Source: CAKZML01 sp963823435 (lineage in GTDB: Bacteria; Pseudomonadota; Gammaproteobacteria; Steroidobacterales; BM003). Taken from it: 64,000 bases of DNA. Positions 48,612 through 57,113 of the stretch are shown here, one piece after another (position 1 is the stretch's first letter; the number at the start of each line of letters is the position of its first letter). The notes under the pieces are model-generated. The model saw only the letters and a program-made list of their open reading frames with translations, had not been told where the DNA came from and ran no database searches. The DNA lies in the NCBI GenBank assembly GCA_963823435.1, contig CAWGLN010000001.1, forward strand, positions 1,488,001-1,552,000, read 5' to 3'. Made by a program: the position numbers and the translations under genes.

Positions 48612-48620
48612 GGTCATGTC

Positions 48621-48908
48621 ATGCTGATGCACAATCCGCCTCACCCCGGTGAGGTCATTAAAGAACTCTGTATAGAGCCACTTGGCCTTACGGTCACTGC
48701 GGCGGCAAAAGCGTTGGGCGTCAGCCGGAAAACGCTGTCCAGCATTATTAACGGGAAAGCCGGAATTAGCCCGGAAATGGCCGTGCGGTTATCCATCGCG
48801 TTTGATACCTCCGCTGAAAGTTGGGTGAACCAGCAGTCTCAATACGACCTGTGGCATGCAGAGCAGCACAGGAGCGCGCTGCGGGTGAAGCGCTTATCCG
48901 CCGCCTGA
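48621..48908 (+). CDS. higA: HigA-type antitoxin
   Basis: 95 residues with the HigA start (N-P-P-H-P-G-E-V-I-K-E-L) and Xre-type helix-turn-helix (LTVTAAAKALGVSRKTLSSI, INGKAGISPEMAVRL). It neutralises HigB and represses the operon. ATG 48627 (MHNPPHPGEV) is an alternative start that fits the family better. Confidence 0.92.
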   Translation: MLMHNPPHPGEVIKELCIEPLGLTVTAAAKALGVSRKTLSSIINGKAGISPEMAVRLSIAFDTSAESWVNQQSQYDLWHAEQHRSALRVKRLSAA

Positions 48909-48974
48909 AATCAGCCGGTAACCAAACAAAAAACAAGGGTCGACTGGCTCACGCCCACGAGCCTTGGGTAGTTC

Positions 48975-49346
48975 ATGCACATGCAAAATCACCAGCCAAT
49001 GCAGCCTCCCTCTACCGCCCTGGTCGCGATCAGGGTGGTGCACACAGTCGTATGGGCGATTTTCGTCGCGTGTATTGTCGCCATACCCATCATGTCCTGG
49101 CTCGGGAGGCACCGCGCAGCCGCCTGGCTAATCGCCATCGTTGCCTGCGAATGCATCGTGCTGGTCGTCAACAGGATGCGCTGCCCCCTCACCTCCGTGG
49201 CGGGCCGGTACACCGAGGACCGACGAGCCAACTTCGATATCTACCTGCCGCAGTGGCTGGCCAAACACAACAAGACGATCTTCGGCACGCTGTATTTCGC
49301 CGGGCTCGTATTTGCCATGTTTCGGTGGGTCGATAGCCAAGGCTAG
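48975..49346 (+). CDS. Small membrane protein of unknown function
   Basis: 123 residues with two N-terminal helices (VVHTVVWAIFVACIVAIPIM, AAAWLIAIVACECIVLVVNR), a conserved-looking R-C-P-L-T-S-V-A-G-R-Y loop, and a C-terminal hydrophobic stretch (TIFGTLYFAGLVFAMFRWV). The C-P-L-T loop recalls DUF2784 proteins, but the fit is loose. It lies 66 bp after higA. Confidence 0.6.
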   Translation: MHMQNHQPMQPPSTALVAIRVVHTVVWAIFVACIVAIPIMSWLGRHRAAAWLIAIVACECIVLVVNRMRCPLTSVAGRYTEDRRANFDIYLPQWLAKHNKTIFGTLYFAGLVFAMFRWVDSQG

Positions 49347-49398
49347 GCGTCTGCCAGTCGAATGGCACTGAAAAACCGTGTTTGGTTCAGCGTTCTCG

Positions 49399-49432
49399 TC
49401 AAAAGTGTGGTATTTACATCAAAAGTATAGTA
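49399..49432 (+). promoter_or_regulatory. 20-bp-spaced direct repeats before the Xre antitoxin
   Basis: TCAAAAGTGTGGTA (49399) and TCAAAAGTATAGTA (49419) repeat with a 20-bp period, two helical turns. TATAGT in the second copy could be the -10 box. This suggests autoregulation by the antitoxin. Confidence 0.5.
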
Positions 49433-49468
49433 AAAGATGTAATTAACTCACATTAAATGAGGCCCGAA

Positions 49469-49828
49469 ATGGCAAATACCGTGACAGTAGATCAACCTGA
49501 CACCGGGATGACACTGACCAAGGCCTTGCTCAAAGCAGGAGGAACACTGGGGCTTACCCAGGAAACGCTTGGGGAAATTGTTGGCCGTGATCGCACGGCG
49601 TTCCGGCGCGGTCTTGACCCAACCAGCAAGCCGGGCGAGTTGGCCCTGTTGCTACTGCGCGCCTACCGAAGCCTGTATGCCCTGGTTGGTGGCAAAGAGA
49701 CTGATCTGAGGCACTGGATGCATACCTATAATTTGCACACCCAGGGCATACCCGCCGAACAGGTGAAATCCGTCACCGGCCTGGTCAATGTCGTGGAGTA
49801 CCTGGACGCGATCCGCGGAAAAATATAG
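49469..49828 (+). CDS. Xre/MbcA/ParS-type antitoxin of a RES module
   Basis: 119 residues. The N-terminal helix-turn-helix-like part (LTKALLKAGGTLGLTQETLG) is followed by GRDRTAFRRGLDPTSKPGEL and the DUF2384-type C-terminus ending NVVEYLDAIRGKI, which blocks the toxin pocket in this family. GAGG at 49459-49462 selects ATG 49469. The partner toxin normally follows within a few bases; here two repeat elements lie between (49828-50146). Confidence 0.85.
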   Translation: MANTVTVDQPDTGMTLTKALLKAGGTLGLTQETLGEIVGRDRTAFRRGLDPTSKPGELALLLLRAYRSLYALVGGKETDLRHWMHTYNLHTQGIPAEQVKSVTGLVNVVEYLDAIRGKI

Positions 49829-49989
49829 GGAGCCTCTGTTCTATTCATGTGCTGGTATCTTGCGACTAAAAAACCCAGCTTCCGTGTTGCCGATCTTCGC
49901 CATAGCTCCACTATGACGTGCGATCGGCGCCTTGAATCCGGCTCTTTTCGTTCGCAATCTGCTGCGCCCAGAACAGAACAGAGGCTCCC
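49828..49989 (+). mobile_element. MITE-like element, copy 1, between antitoxin and toxin
   Basis: 162 bp bounded by a perfect 15-bp inverted repeat: GGGAGCCTCTGTTCT (49828-49842) and its reverse complement at 49975-49989. It contains a 107-bp core (49871-49977) identical to that of copy 2. The core holds a hairpin: GCCGATC (49889-49895) with GATCGGC (49922-49928), enclosing CATAG (49901-49905) with CTATG (49911-49915). No protein is encoded. Confidence 0.75.
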
Positions 49990-49990
49990 C

Positions 49991-50146
49991 GGAGTCTCTG
50001 ATCCCTTCATCAGCTTGTATCTTGGGACCCAGGAAACCCAGCTTCCGTGTTGCCGATCTTCGCCATAGCTCCACTATGACGTGCGATCGGCGCCTTGAAT
50101 CCGGCTCTTTTCGTTCGCAATCTGCTGCGCCCAGAACAGAGACCCC
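49991..50146 (+). mobile_element. MITE-like element, copy 2
   Basis: Head-to-tail with copy 1, one base apart. The core 50034-50140 is base-for-base identical to copy 1. The terminal inverted repeats are imperfect (GGAGTCTCTGATC against AGAACAGAGACCCC). The copies differ near the left end (about 49843-49870 against 50004-50033). Confidence 0.75.
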
Positions 50147-50154
50147 TTAACTAA

Positions 50155-50904
50155 ATGGATATCTGGGCGGCCTGCCGGGAGGATGTGAAACCGATACACC
50201 TGGCGGGCGTCGTCATACGGGTGGTGGAAAGTCAGGAACAAATCGCCACCAATTCCCTGGTGGACAACCTGGAGGAGCAGGCTTTGCTGGAAGAAATGCT
50301 GGAGGCCAGCAAGCCTCCGCTGCCTTCGGATGTCGCGAGTCTGCACTATCTCCTGGCTACGCCATTTCGCTACCCGCCGTTGAAGCACGGCTCCCGTTTT
50401 GGCACGAGACGGGAGCCGGGTCTGTTCTATGGCGCGAAGAACCTGGAACCGGCGCTGGCAGAATCGGCCTATTACCGCCTGGTCTTCTGGTCCGGTATGG
50501 AAATTGCCCCGCCATCAGCGAAATTCATCACCGAACACACGGTGTTTGGCGCCCGCTTCGACACCTGCCAGGGACTGCGCCTGCAGGATCCACCCTTCAG
50601 TCGCTTCGAAAAACGCCTGGTTGATCGGGAGAGTTATACCGACACCCAACGACTTGGCGGACAGCTACGTCAGGCGGAAATAGCCGCGTTTGAATATATT
50701 TCGGCCCGCGACGCCGACAGGGGAATCAATATCGCCTTGTGCAACGCCGACGTGTTTTGCGCTAGCCAGCCTGCCTGGCAGGAGGAATGGCTGTGTGAGA
50801 CCACAGCGGATGTCGTTCGGTTTTACAGCCAGGAGCACGGCACCCGGAGTTTTCCACGTGCTCAATTCCTGGTATCCGGGGTGCTACCGATTCCTTCAAC
50901 CTGA
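50155..50904 (+). CDS. RES-domain toxin
   Basis: 249 residues. RES toxins degrade or transfer ADP-ribose from NAD+ and so deplete cellular NAD. The family start M-D-I-W-A-A-C-R is present. The active-site elements are in VIRVVESQEQIATNSLVDNL (Arg), RREPGLFYGAKNLEPALAES (Tyr and Glu) and the Ser-containing C-terminus FPRAQFLVSGVLPIPS. It is intact, and its antitoxin is 326 bp upstream, separated by the element pair, so coupling may be altered. Confidence 0.9.
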   Translation: MDIWAACREDVKPIHLAGVVIRVVESQEQIATNSLVDNLEEQALLEEMLEASKPPLPSDVASLHYLLATPFRYPPLKHGSRFGTRREPGLFYGAKNLEPALAESAYYRLVFWSGMEIAPPSAKFITEHTVFGARFDTCQGLRLQDPPFSRFEKRLVDRESYTDTQRLGGQLRQAEIAAFEYISARDADRGINIALCNADVFCASQPAWQEEWLCETTADVVRFYSQEHGTRSFPRAQFLVSGVLPIPST

Positions 50905-50916
50905 TTGAATTCAAAG

Positions 50917-50939
50917 TGGGGTCGAACCGGCCGACCCCA
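50917..50939. repeat. GGGGTC-type inverted repeat between convergent genes
   Basis: TGGGGTCG (50917-50924) pairs with CGACCCCA (50932-50939) around AACCGGC. It sits in the 45-bp gap between the RES toxin and the minus-strand amidohydrolase and may stop transcription from both sides. Confidence 0.65.
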
Positions 50940-50949
50940 TCCATACCGC

Positions 50950-52699
50950 TTATTTCTCGTAGACGAGCTTGCCGTTGACGATGGTCATGACGATGCGCCG
51001 TCCAGGATTTCACCCGGACTTTCGTCGGCGAGTACGAACGGATCAACGTCCATGACGGTGATATCCGCCCACCGACCTGCCTCGATGATCGCCCGCTACG
51101 TTTTCACGAAAACTCGCGTAGGCCGACCACTGCGTATAGCCTCGTATGGCCTCGTCGGCGGTCATTCTCTGCTCGGGATACCAGCCGCCCTCCGGTCGCC
51201 GGTCTCTTGTCCTGTCGCGTAATCGCAGAGTGCAGACCGTAAAATATGTCGTGGTCCGAGCCGGGATTGTCGGCGTTGAAGGTCAGGCGGCGCCGTCTTT
51301 CGCAGCGATCGCCAGGCGTAGGCGCCGAGGATTCGCTGCGGGCCCAGGCGCTCTTCTGCCCAGGTCTTGTCTTCCATCGCATGTGGCGGTTCCATCGAAG
51401 CGATGATACCCAGTTGCCGAGGCGCGGAATATCTTCGGGGCTGATTACCTGCGCATGTTCGATGCGATGCCTGTTGCCGGCAGTTGCCGGTGCTTCCTTG
51501 AATACGCTTTCCAGTATATCGATGGCTTCGCGATTGCCGGCGTCGCCGATGGCGTGAATGGCAATCTGGAATCCGGCCTTCATGGCGTCTGCATTCAGCG
51601 TCTGGTTAAAGCCGTATTCGTCTCCGCTGATGCCCCGGTGACCTGGCATATCCGAGTAGTCCTCAAGGAGGCGCGCGCCACGCGAACCCAGCGCACCATC
51701 GTAGTAGGCCTTGACGGTGCGTGTTACCAGCAGGCTGTCATTGTCGCTGTCCGGGCCTTTTTCGATCCACTTGCGAATCAGCTCTTCATCGCGCAGGGAC
51801 AACATCGCGTACACTCGGATTGGCAACTTGTCGGTGGCTTCCAGTTCCTCCAGAACACTCATGGCTGCTGTATCAAGACCGGCATCGTGTACCGCGGTAT
51901 AGCCGTCCGCCGCCATTTGCTCAAGTCCGAGCAGGAGTTGCTTGGTCAGGGTTTCACGCGACGGCGCCGGGATCGCAGCGCTCAGCATTTGCACACCCTG
52001 GTTCAGAAACAGCCCGCTGGGCTGACCGTCTTTCCCGAGCCGCATCTCGCCGCCGACCGGTACTTTCGACTCCGCGGTAATCCCGGCCGCATCGAGCGCC
52101 ATCTGGTTACCCCAGCCACCGAAACCGTGCAGGCTGTCCATGAACACCGGATGGTCGGGCACTGCCGTTGTAAGCAGCGCCTTGTCCGGATAACGGTTGG
52201 CCCAGGCGCCTTCATCCCAGCCACGACCAACAATCCACTCGCCCTTGGGTACCGACTTTGCCCGTTCGACAATCAGTGCGACGGCGTCTTCCTCGGTCGC
52301 GACGTCAACCAGGTTGACCTGGTCCAGCAGCGCTCCAAGACCGAAGACATGGGTATGCGAATCGACCAGGCCGGGAATCACGGTGGCGCCCGCAAGGTCG
52401 ATGATCCGGCTCGTGGCCCCCTTGAACTGCATGGCCTCCTGGTTGCTGCCTACATACAGGATTTCGCCGCCTTGCATGGCGACGGCCTCGGCATCGGGGT
52501 GCCAGCCGTCTTCATTATGCGGCGCACCTTGCATGACCGCGCCATCAAGCCCCGGTTCGTCCCAGTTGAGCGTATACACACGGGCGTTGGTCAGTATCAG
52601 GCTGGCGCCATCGGCACTCGCGACCTCGCCCCTGTCCTCGGCGCAACCGACCATCCATGCCAGGACGACGAGGATTATCAGCAGGTTCGTTGGTCTCAT
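50950..52699 (-). pseudogene. YtcJ-like amidohydrolase lipoprotein, five frame breaks
   Basis: A lipoprotein signal (LLIILVVLAWMVGC) precedes an amidohydrolase of the YtcJ/DUF6282-like family: GATVIPGLVDSHTHVFGLGA, PKGEWIVGRGWDEGAWA, DHPVFMDSLHGFGGWGNQ and GNRHRIEHAQVISPEDIPRL. The frame breaks near 51416 (one C missing), 51290, 51188-51190 (CCC), 51092-51094 (CCC) and about 50998 (one C missing). After repair the end reads A-D-I-T-V-M-D-V-D-P-F-V, then RIVMTIVNGKLVYEK, and stops at 50950. Both error types occur at short homopolymers, so artefact is likely; the pseudogene label is cautious. Predicted substrate unknown. Confidence 0.75.
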
Positions 52700-53043
52700 T
52701 ATTTCCGCCCTTCTTGTGCGTGTGCCGCGTTCACCATCCGTCAGCCGGTGAATATTCTGGCCGTTGATCATCGACTCGGCGTAGTATCGCGAAAAAGCCG
52801 TTAATGCGACAGTGACTGCAACTGTCCCGCCTGGCTGCCCGGGGTCCGGTTCCCTTTATCTTGCCGACCTCTTGATCCGGCATGCTACGACATACGGCGG
52901 GAAATTGTAGAGAAATGAAGACGGGGCTTGAGCTGCATCTACCACGGTTTTGCAGGTACTCTCAAGCCATGATCGGACTGGCCTCCCGGTCAGATAGTTC
53001 TCCCCGACCCCAACCGCGAACATAAGATCACGAGGTAGCGACC
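52700..53043. other. 344-bp divergent intergenic region
   Basis: Nothing gene-like or repetitive is seen. It should hold the promoters of the amidohydrolase (minus) and MAPEG gene (plus), but no clear boxes stand out. Confidence 0.4.
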
Positions 53044-53451
53044 ATGAACCCGACACTCTTTGCCTTAACCGGCTTTGTCACCTGGGCCCTGTTCCTGCTG
53101 GTGCTGATGGAAGCCATTCGTGCCAAGCTGGTCATGACCGGGGCCGTGCCGGCGAACGGCTTTTCGCCGGACAACTCGAATCTGTCACCCTTTATGCAGC
53201 GTCTCGCCCGGGCACATGCCAACTGCGTGGAAGGGCTACCGATATTTGGTGGCCTGATGCTGATTGCCCTGGTCGCCGACAAATCATCGGTGACCGACTC
53301 GCTGGCCCTGGTTTTCCTGGGCGCTCGAATCCTGCAATCACTCATTCACCTGGGTTCACTCTCGGTGACGGCTGTCTGGCTGCGATTCACGGCATTCGCC
53401 GTACAAATGGCCATTGCCGTGTACTGGGCGTTTGCCTTGCTGGCGGGTTGA
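53044..53451 (+). CDS. MAPEG-family membrane protein
   Basis: 135 residues with four helices (LFALTGFVTWALFLLVLMEA, VEGLPIFGGLMLIALVA, LALVFLGARILQSLIHLGSL, FAVQMAIAVYWAFALLAG). The MAPEG signature is RLARAHANCVEGLPIFGGLM. Eukaryotic members are glutathione-dependent; the role in bacteria is not defined. GAGG nine bases upstream supports the start. Confidence 0.87.
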   Translation: MNPTLFALTGFVTWALFLLVLMEAIRAKLVMTGAVPANGFSPDNSNLSPFMQRLARAHANCVEGLPIFGGLMLIALVADKSSVTDSLALVFLGARILQSLIHLGSLSVTAVWLRFTAFAVQMAIAVYWAFALLAG

Positions 53452-53539
53452 TTGTGCGGGTCACGTCGCGAGGTCCCGCGGGTCCGCTTTCGGGGCGATG
53501 TCCTGGCGCTATTATTAACGCAAACCCCGGGTAGCACCC

Positions 53540-53965
53540 ATGGATTCCGGAGCCCTGTTCCTGCTCGCCGCCGATGTGCTTCTGTTCAGTCATCTCTTGT
53601 TCGTCGCTTTCGTTATCTTCGGTCTGGCCCTGATTGTCGTTGGCAAGGTTCTCGCCTGGAGTTGGGTGCGGAATCCGTGGTTCAGGGTCGCCCATTTGGC
53701 GGCAATCGCTGTCGTCGTGTTGCAGTCCTGGCTCGGTGTTATCTGCCCGCTTACTACCTGGGAGATGGCGTTGCGGGAACGTGCCGGTGACGCCATTTAC
53801 ACGGGGTCTTTTATTTCTCACTGGCTTGAATCGCTGTTGTATTATCGGGCGCCCGCCTGGGTGTTCGTTGTTTGTTACACCGCCTTTGCGGCGATTGTCG
53901 TGGCCAGTTGGTTCCTGGTTCCTCCACGACGGTTCAAGGAGCCGCCGACTGACGAACCAGTCTGA
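53540..53965 (+). CDS. DUF2784 membrane protein
   Basis: 141 residues with four helices (FLLAADVLLFSHLLFVAFVI, LALIVVGKVLAWSWVRNPWF, LAAIAVVVLQSWLGVICPL, AWVFVVCYTAFAAIVVASWF). The V-I-C-P-L-T-T-W-E motif after helix three is the DUF2784 signature. Function unknown. It lies 88 bp after the MAPEG gene and may be cotranscribed with it. Confidence 0.85.
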   Translation: MDSGALFLLAADVLLFSHLLFVAFVIFGLALIVVGKVLAWSWVRNPWFRVAHLAAIAVVVLQSWLGVICPLTTWEMALRERAGDAIYTGSFISHWLESLLYYRAPAWVFVVCYTAFAAIVVASWFLVPPRRFKEPPTDEPV

Positions 53966-54200
53966 GCTTGAGAAGTATATTTCAGCAGGGTGGTGACACG
54001 ATTCGCTTCCTGTTGGCTTGCACACCGGCCCGGCCCCGGATATTGCGTTACCGAGGCGCCGGAATTCTGCCTGCCACTTGTTCGGTACGCCCGGGCGCGA
54101 TACCGTGCCCACAGGATATAAAAACATGCTCCCCCCTGTCGGCAAGCCGAAGCCGGGAGTGAAGACTCCGCAACGCGCAACTCACAAAGAGAGATTTTTC

Positions 54201-54698
54201 ATGTCGAAACAGAAGCTTCTGTGCCTGGGTCTTGTCTCATTAATTGTTTCTGGCAGTGCCTACGCCGACGACCAGGAAACCCGTGCGGTACTCGCGCTGA
54301 TGCAGCAGGCCTTCGACGCGGTGGGAACCGGCGATCCGGACGACATGCGTGCGATCCAGTTGGCCGAAGGCACGAGTCTTTCCTTCCGTCCCCTGGCGGG
54401 CGGGGCTCCCGGCGAGCTTGAAATGAGAATGTCTTCCAATGAGGCGTTGGCGGCGGTTCCGGTTGAAGACCTGCACAAGTATAGGGAGCGTTGGACCAGC
54501 GAGCCGACGGTCATGATCCGTGGCCCGATTGCGGTGGTCTGGGGCGAATATGAATTCTACATAGACGGAGAGTTTTCCCATTGCGGGGTAGACTCTGTGG
54601 ACCTGGTAAAAGTGGACGGTGTTTGGAAAATCGCGAACTGGATGTGGACGGTTGAGAAGGAAGGCTGCCCGACCGATCCGTCGCAGGAGAAAAGGTAG
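54201..54698 (+). CDS. Exported NTF2-like (SnoaL/DUF4440-type) protein
   Basis: 165 residues: a signal peptide (KLLCLGLVSLIVSGSAYA) then an NTF2-like fold (TRAVLALMQQAFDAVGTGDP, GPIAVVWGEYEFYIDGEFSH, VDLVKVDGVWKIANWMWTVE). Such domains bind small molecules or act as ketosteroid-isomerase-like enzymes; no catalytic set is recognised. ATG 54201 follows AAAGAGAG. An in-frame extension upstream to 54018 lacks coding character. Confidence 0.8.
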   Translation: MSKQKLLCLGLVSLIVSGSAYADDQETRAVLALMQQAFDAVGTGDPDDMRAIQLAEGTSLSFRPLAGGAPGELEMRMSSNEALAAVPVEDLHKYRERWTSEPTVMIRGPIAVVWGEYEFYIDGEFSHCGVDSVDLVKVDGVWKIANWMWTVEKEGCPTDPSQEKR

Positions 54699-54704
54699 AG
54701 ATAC

Positions 54705-54956
54705 CTGGGGCAACCAGCAATTAGCCGTTTTCTTGAAATACTCCGTTCGCCGAAGATCCAACTGGGTGCCATTGTCGCCCTGGCGGCGCTGGTCATAGTA
54801 CGGCTGGCGCTGATGACCTACTGGTCATGGCAGGATGTCTCGACGTCGCGGTTGATCCTTGTGTGGTGCCTTGCTCTTGTTGTCCTCGTGATGCTCGGTC
54901 GTTTCGCCTGGGATATAGTCTCTGGTACACAAAGACGCAGGGACAAGGCAGATTGA
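54705..54956 (+). CDS. Small two-helix membrane protein without a standard start codon
   Basis: The frame of the preceding gene stays open after its TAG stop (54696-54698) to TGA at 54954-54956. It encodes a plausible membrane protein: LGAIVALAALVIVRLALMTY, then LILVWCLALVVLVMLGRFAW, and a basic end (TQRRRDKAD). No ATG, GTG or TTG lies before the first helix; CTG 54705 or ATT 54720 would be unusual starts. Either a rare start, stop-codon readthrough or a sequence error explains this. Confidence 0.45.
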   Translation: MGQPAISRFLEILRSPKIQLGAIVALAALVIVRLALMTYWSWQDVSTSRLILVWCLALVVLVMLGRFAWDIVSGTQRRRDKAD

Positions 54957-55006
54957 AGCACCGCCGCTGTATCAAGAGAGCTGTTTGAGCTACCCCTGAT
55001 TCGGTT

Positions 55007-55798
55007 CTAGTCCCCGGCAGCCTGCTTGAACTGCTTGTCAAAGAACACGTGCATCATCTCGTAGGCGCGCTTGGCTGAGGGTTCGTGGTACAGGCAGTTT
55101 GGAGGGCTGTTGGCGTCCGCTTCGGCGAAGCAGTGGTGGGCGCCGGGGAAATTGACCAGCTCCCACTCTGCGCCAGCGGTGTCCATCTCCGTTGTAAAAG
55201 CACTGATATCATCAGCGCTGACATTGGTGTCGTCCGCGCCATTGAGAACCAGTAAGGGTGTTTGGATATCGCCTGCGCCGGCTCGAATGGAGGTGTTCAA
55301 GCCGCCATGGAAACTGACCACGCCGGACACCGTGGCGCCGGAGCGCGCCAGCTCAAGCACGGTGGAGCCGCCGAAGCAAAAGCCGATCGCACCCACACTT
55401 CCGACGTCAAGCGGTGCCTTGCCGGCCTGCGCACGCAGCATTTCAACCCCGCGTGCGATGCGGCCACGCATCTGCGCGGGATCGGCATAGACGGCCCGGG
55501 CGGCCGTGGAGGCCGACTTGAAATCCGTTGGTCGTACTCCGACGCCATACATGTCGACCAGCAGTACCACGTAGTCTGTGCCGGCGATAACCTTGGCCTT
55601 TTCGATGGCCGAATCATTGATACCCATCCAGTTGGGCACCATGGCAAGACCGGGACGAAGCGCGTCGCTCTCATCGTCATAGATAACGTAGCCACTGAAA
55701 TTCGTGCCCTCATAGTCCCAGTCCAGTGGTGTCGCCACGGGCTTGGCCAGGATCGGTCCGCATATCAACAGCGAAATGGTTACAAATAGTGCGCGCAT
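55007..55798 (-). CDS. Exported dienelactone-hydrolase-family protein
   Basis: 263 residues. A signal peptide (RALFVTISLLICGPILA) is followed by a DLH-type alpha/beta hydrolase: MVPNWMGINDSAIEKAKVIA, the nucleophile Cys in V-G-A-I-G-F-C-F-G-G-S, Asp in LVLNGADDTN, and His in FPGAHHCFAEADANSP. It acts outside the cytoplasm on an unknown ester or lactone. The start 55798 is chosen for the signal peptide; an in-frame start 72 bases upstream gives a poor leader. Confidence 0.87.
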   Translation of the reverse strand: MRALFVTISLLICGPILAKPVATPLDWDYEGTNFSGYVIYDDESDALRPGLAMVPNWMGINDSAIEKAKVIAGTDYVVLLVDMYGVGVRPTDFKSASTAARAVYADPAQMRGRIARGVEMLRAQAGKAPLDVGSVGAIGFCFGGSTVLELARSGATVSGVVSFHGGLNTSIRAGAGDIQTPLLVLNGADDTNVSADDISAFTTEMDTAGAEWELVNFPGAHHCFAEADANSPPNCLYHEPSAKRAYEMMHVFFDKQFKQAAGD

Positions 55799-55973
55799 TG
55801 CATCGTCTCCATAGAATTTGATGGAAGTATATGTCGCCGGGCGGAGTGATTGCCAAGAACATCGGCGCATTTTGCATCACGCACGGACCTCCACCGCCGT
55901 GTAATTCGTTTCAACGCCGGTCATTTCATACTAAGCTCGGCTACATCACGCCACCGCGGAGACCGGCCCAAGC

Positions 55974-57113
55974 ATGAAAGACCATCAAAGCATTCGCCCC
56001 GACTCACTGGTGGTGGCCGCAGGGCGTGACCACACGCCCGGGGCGCCTTTGAACGTGCCCCTGGTACCGGCATCCAATTTTGTCCTGGGTGGTGGCCGCG
56101 AATATGTTCGCGGTGACGGCACGGCGACGTCGGATGCACTGGAAGCGATTATCGGTGGCCTCGAAGGTGGCGACGCCGTCGTGTTCTCCTCGGGTATGGC
56201 GGCCATCGCTGCGATTTTTGACCAACTCGCCACGGGTGCGGTGGTGGTCTTGCCTGACGAGTGCTACCAGGGCACGGTCGGCCTGGCCGAGGAAGGCGAG
56301 AGGAAGGGGCGATGGACGGTCAAGAGAATCACCGTTGAAGATACGGATGAGTGGATTCGGGCTTGCTGCTATGCAGAGCTGATCTGGCTGGAATCGCCCT
56401 CCAACCCGCTGTTGCGTATAGCGGACGTAAAGGCAATCTGCGCCGCACCCCGCAAGACCGGGGCATTACTTGCCGTCGACAATACCTTTGCCACGCCCCT
56501 GAACCAGCGTCCGCTTGAGCTGGGTGCGGACTTCTCGGTGCAGTCGGCAACCAAGTACATCGGTGGACATTCGGACCTGTTGGCCGGCATCGTGTCGACG
56601 AAAACCCCGGCGTTGTTGGCCGCCCTGAGACAGACACGCGTGCTGACCGGCGCCATGCTCGGTTCGCTGGAGGCTTTCCTGGCGGTACGTGGCGTGAGAA
56701 CCATGGCGCTGCGTCTGGAGCGGGCCCAGCAAACCGCGATGTTCCTGGCCACCCGGCTGCAGGCCCACCCGCAGGTGAGCACCAGCCGATACCCCGGGCT
56801 TGCGTCGCACCCTGGTCACCAGCTTGCCCGCCGTCAATTGGGTGGCTTCGGGACTATCATCTCCTTCGATGTAACAGGTGGCGCCGAGGCGGCGGACGCC
56901 ATGTGCAAAAACGTGCGTCTCATCCAGCACGCCACCAGCCTCGGTGCGGTGGAGTCGACCATGGAGCGCCGCGCAGCGGTGCACGGGCAGGAGCACCTGC
57001 CGCCGTCCATGCTCAGGCTCAGCGTCGGCATCGAGAATGCGGAAGACCTTTGGAACGACCTGGACCAGGCGCTGCGTCGTGGCGCGACGGGGACATCGGG
57101 AAAGAAAAAATAG
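55974..57113 (+). CDS. Cys/Met-metabolism PLP enzyme (cystathionine gamma-synthase-like)
   Basis: 379 residues. The PLP-binding lysine is in FSVQSATKYIGGHSDLLAGI, with substrate and cofactor pockets in AVVFSSGMAAIAAIFDQLA, LIWLESPSNPLLRIADVKAI, and LIQHATSLGAVESTMERRA. This matches gamma-synthase/gamma-lyase enzymes of trans-sulfuration. Which sulfur amino acid it serves cannot be told. It stands alone and is divergent from the DLH gene. Confidence 0.88.
   Translation: MKDHQSIRPDSLVVAAGRDHTPGAPLNVPLVPASNFVLGGGREYVRGDGTATSDALEAIIGGLEGGDAVVFSSGMAAIAAIFDQLATGAVVVLPDECYQGTVGLAEEGERKGRWTVKRITVEDTDEWIRACCYAELIWLESPSNPLLRIADVKAICAAPRKTGALLAVDNTFATPLNQRPLELGADFSVQSATKYIGGHSDLLAGIVSTKTPALLAALRQTRVLTGAMLGSLEAFLAVRGVRTMALRLERAQQTAMFLATRLQAHPQVSTSRYPGLASHPGHQLARRQLGGFGTIISFDVTGGAEAADAMCKNVRLIQHATSLGAVESTMERRAAVHGQEHLPPSMLRLSVGIENAEDLWNDLDQALRRGATGTSGKKK

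Noticed and set aside
49871..50140. The tandem 107-bp repeats as a CRISPR array
   Set aside because: Only two long copies, no regular short repeats or spacers, and no cas genes.
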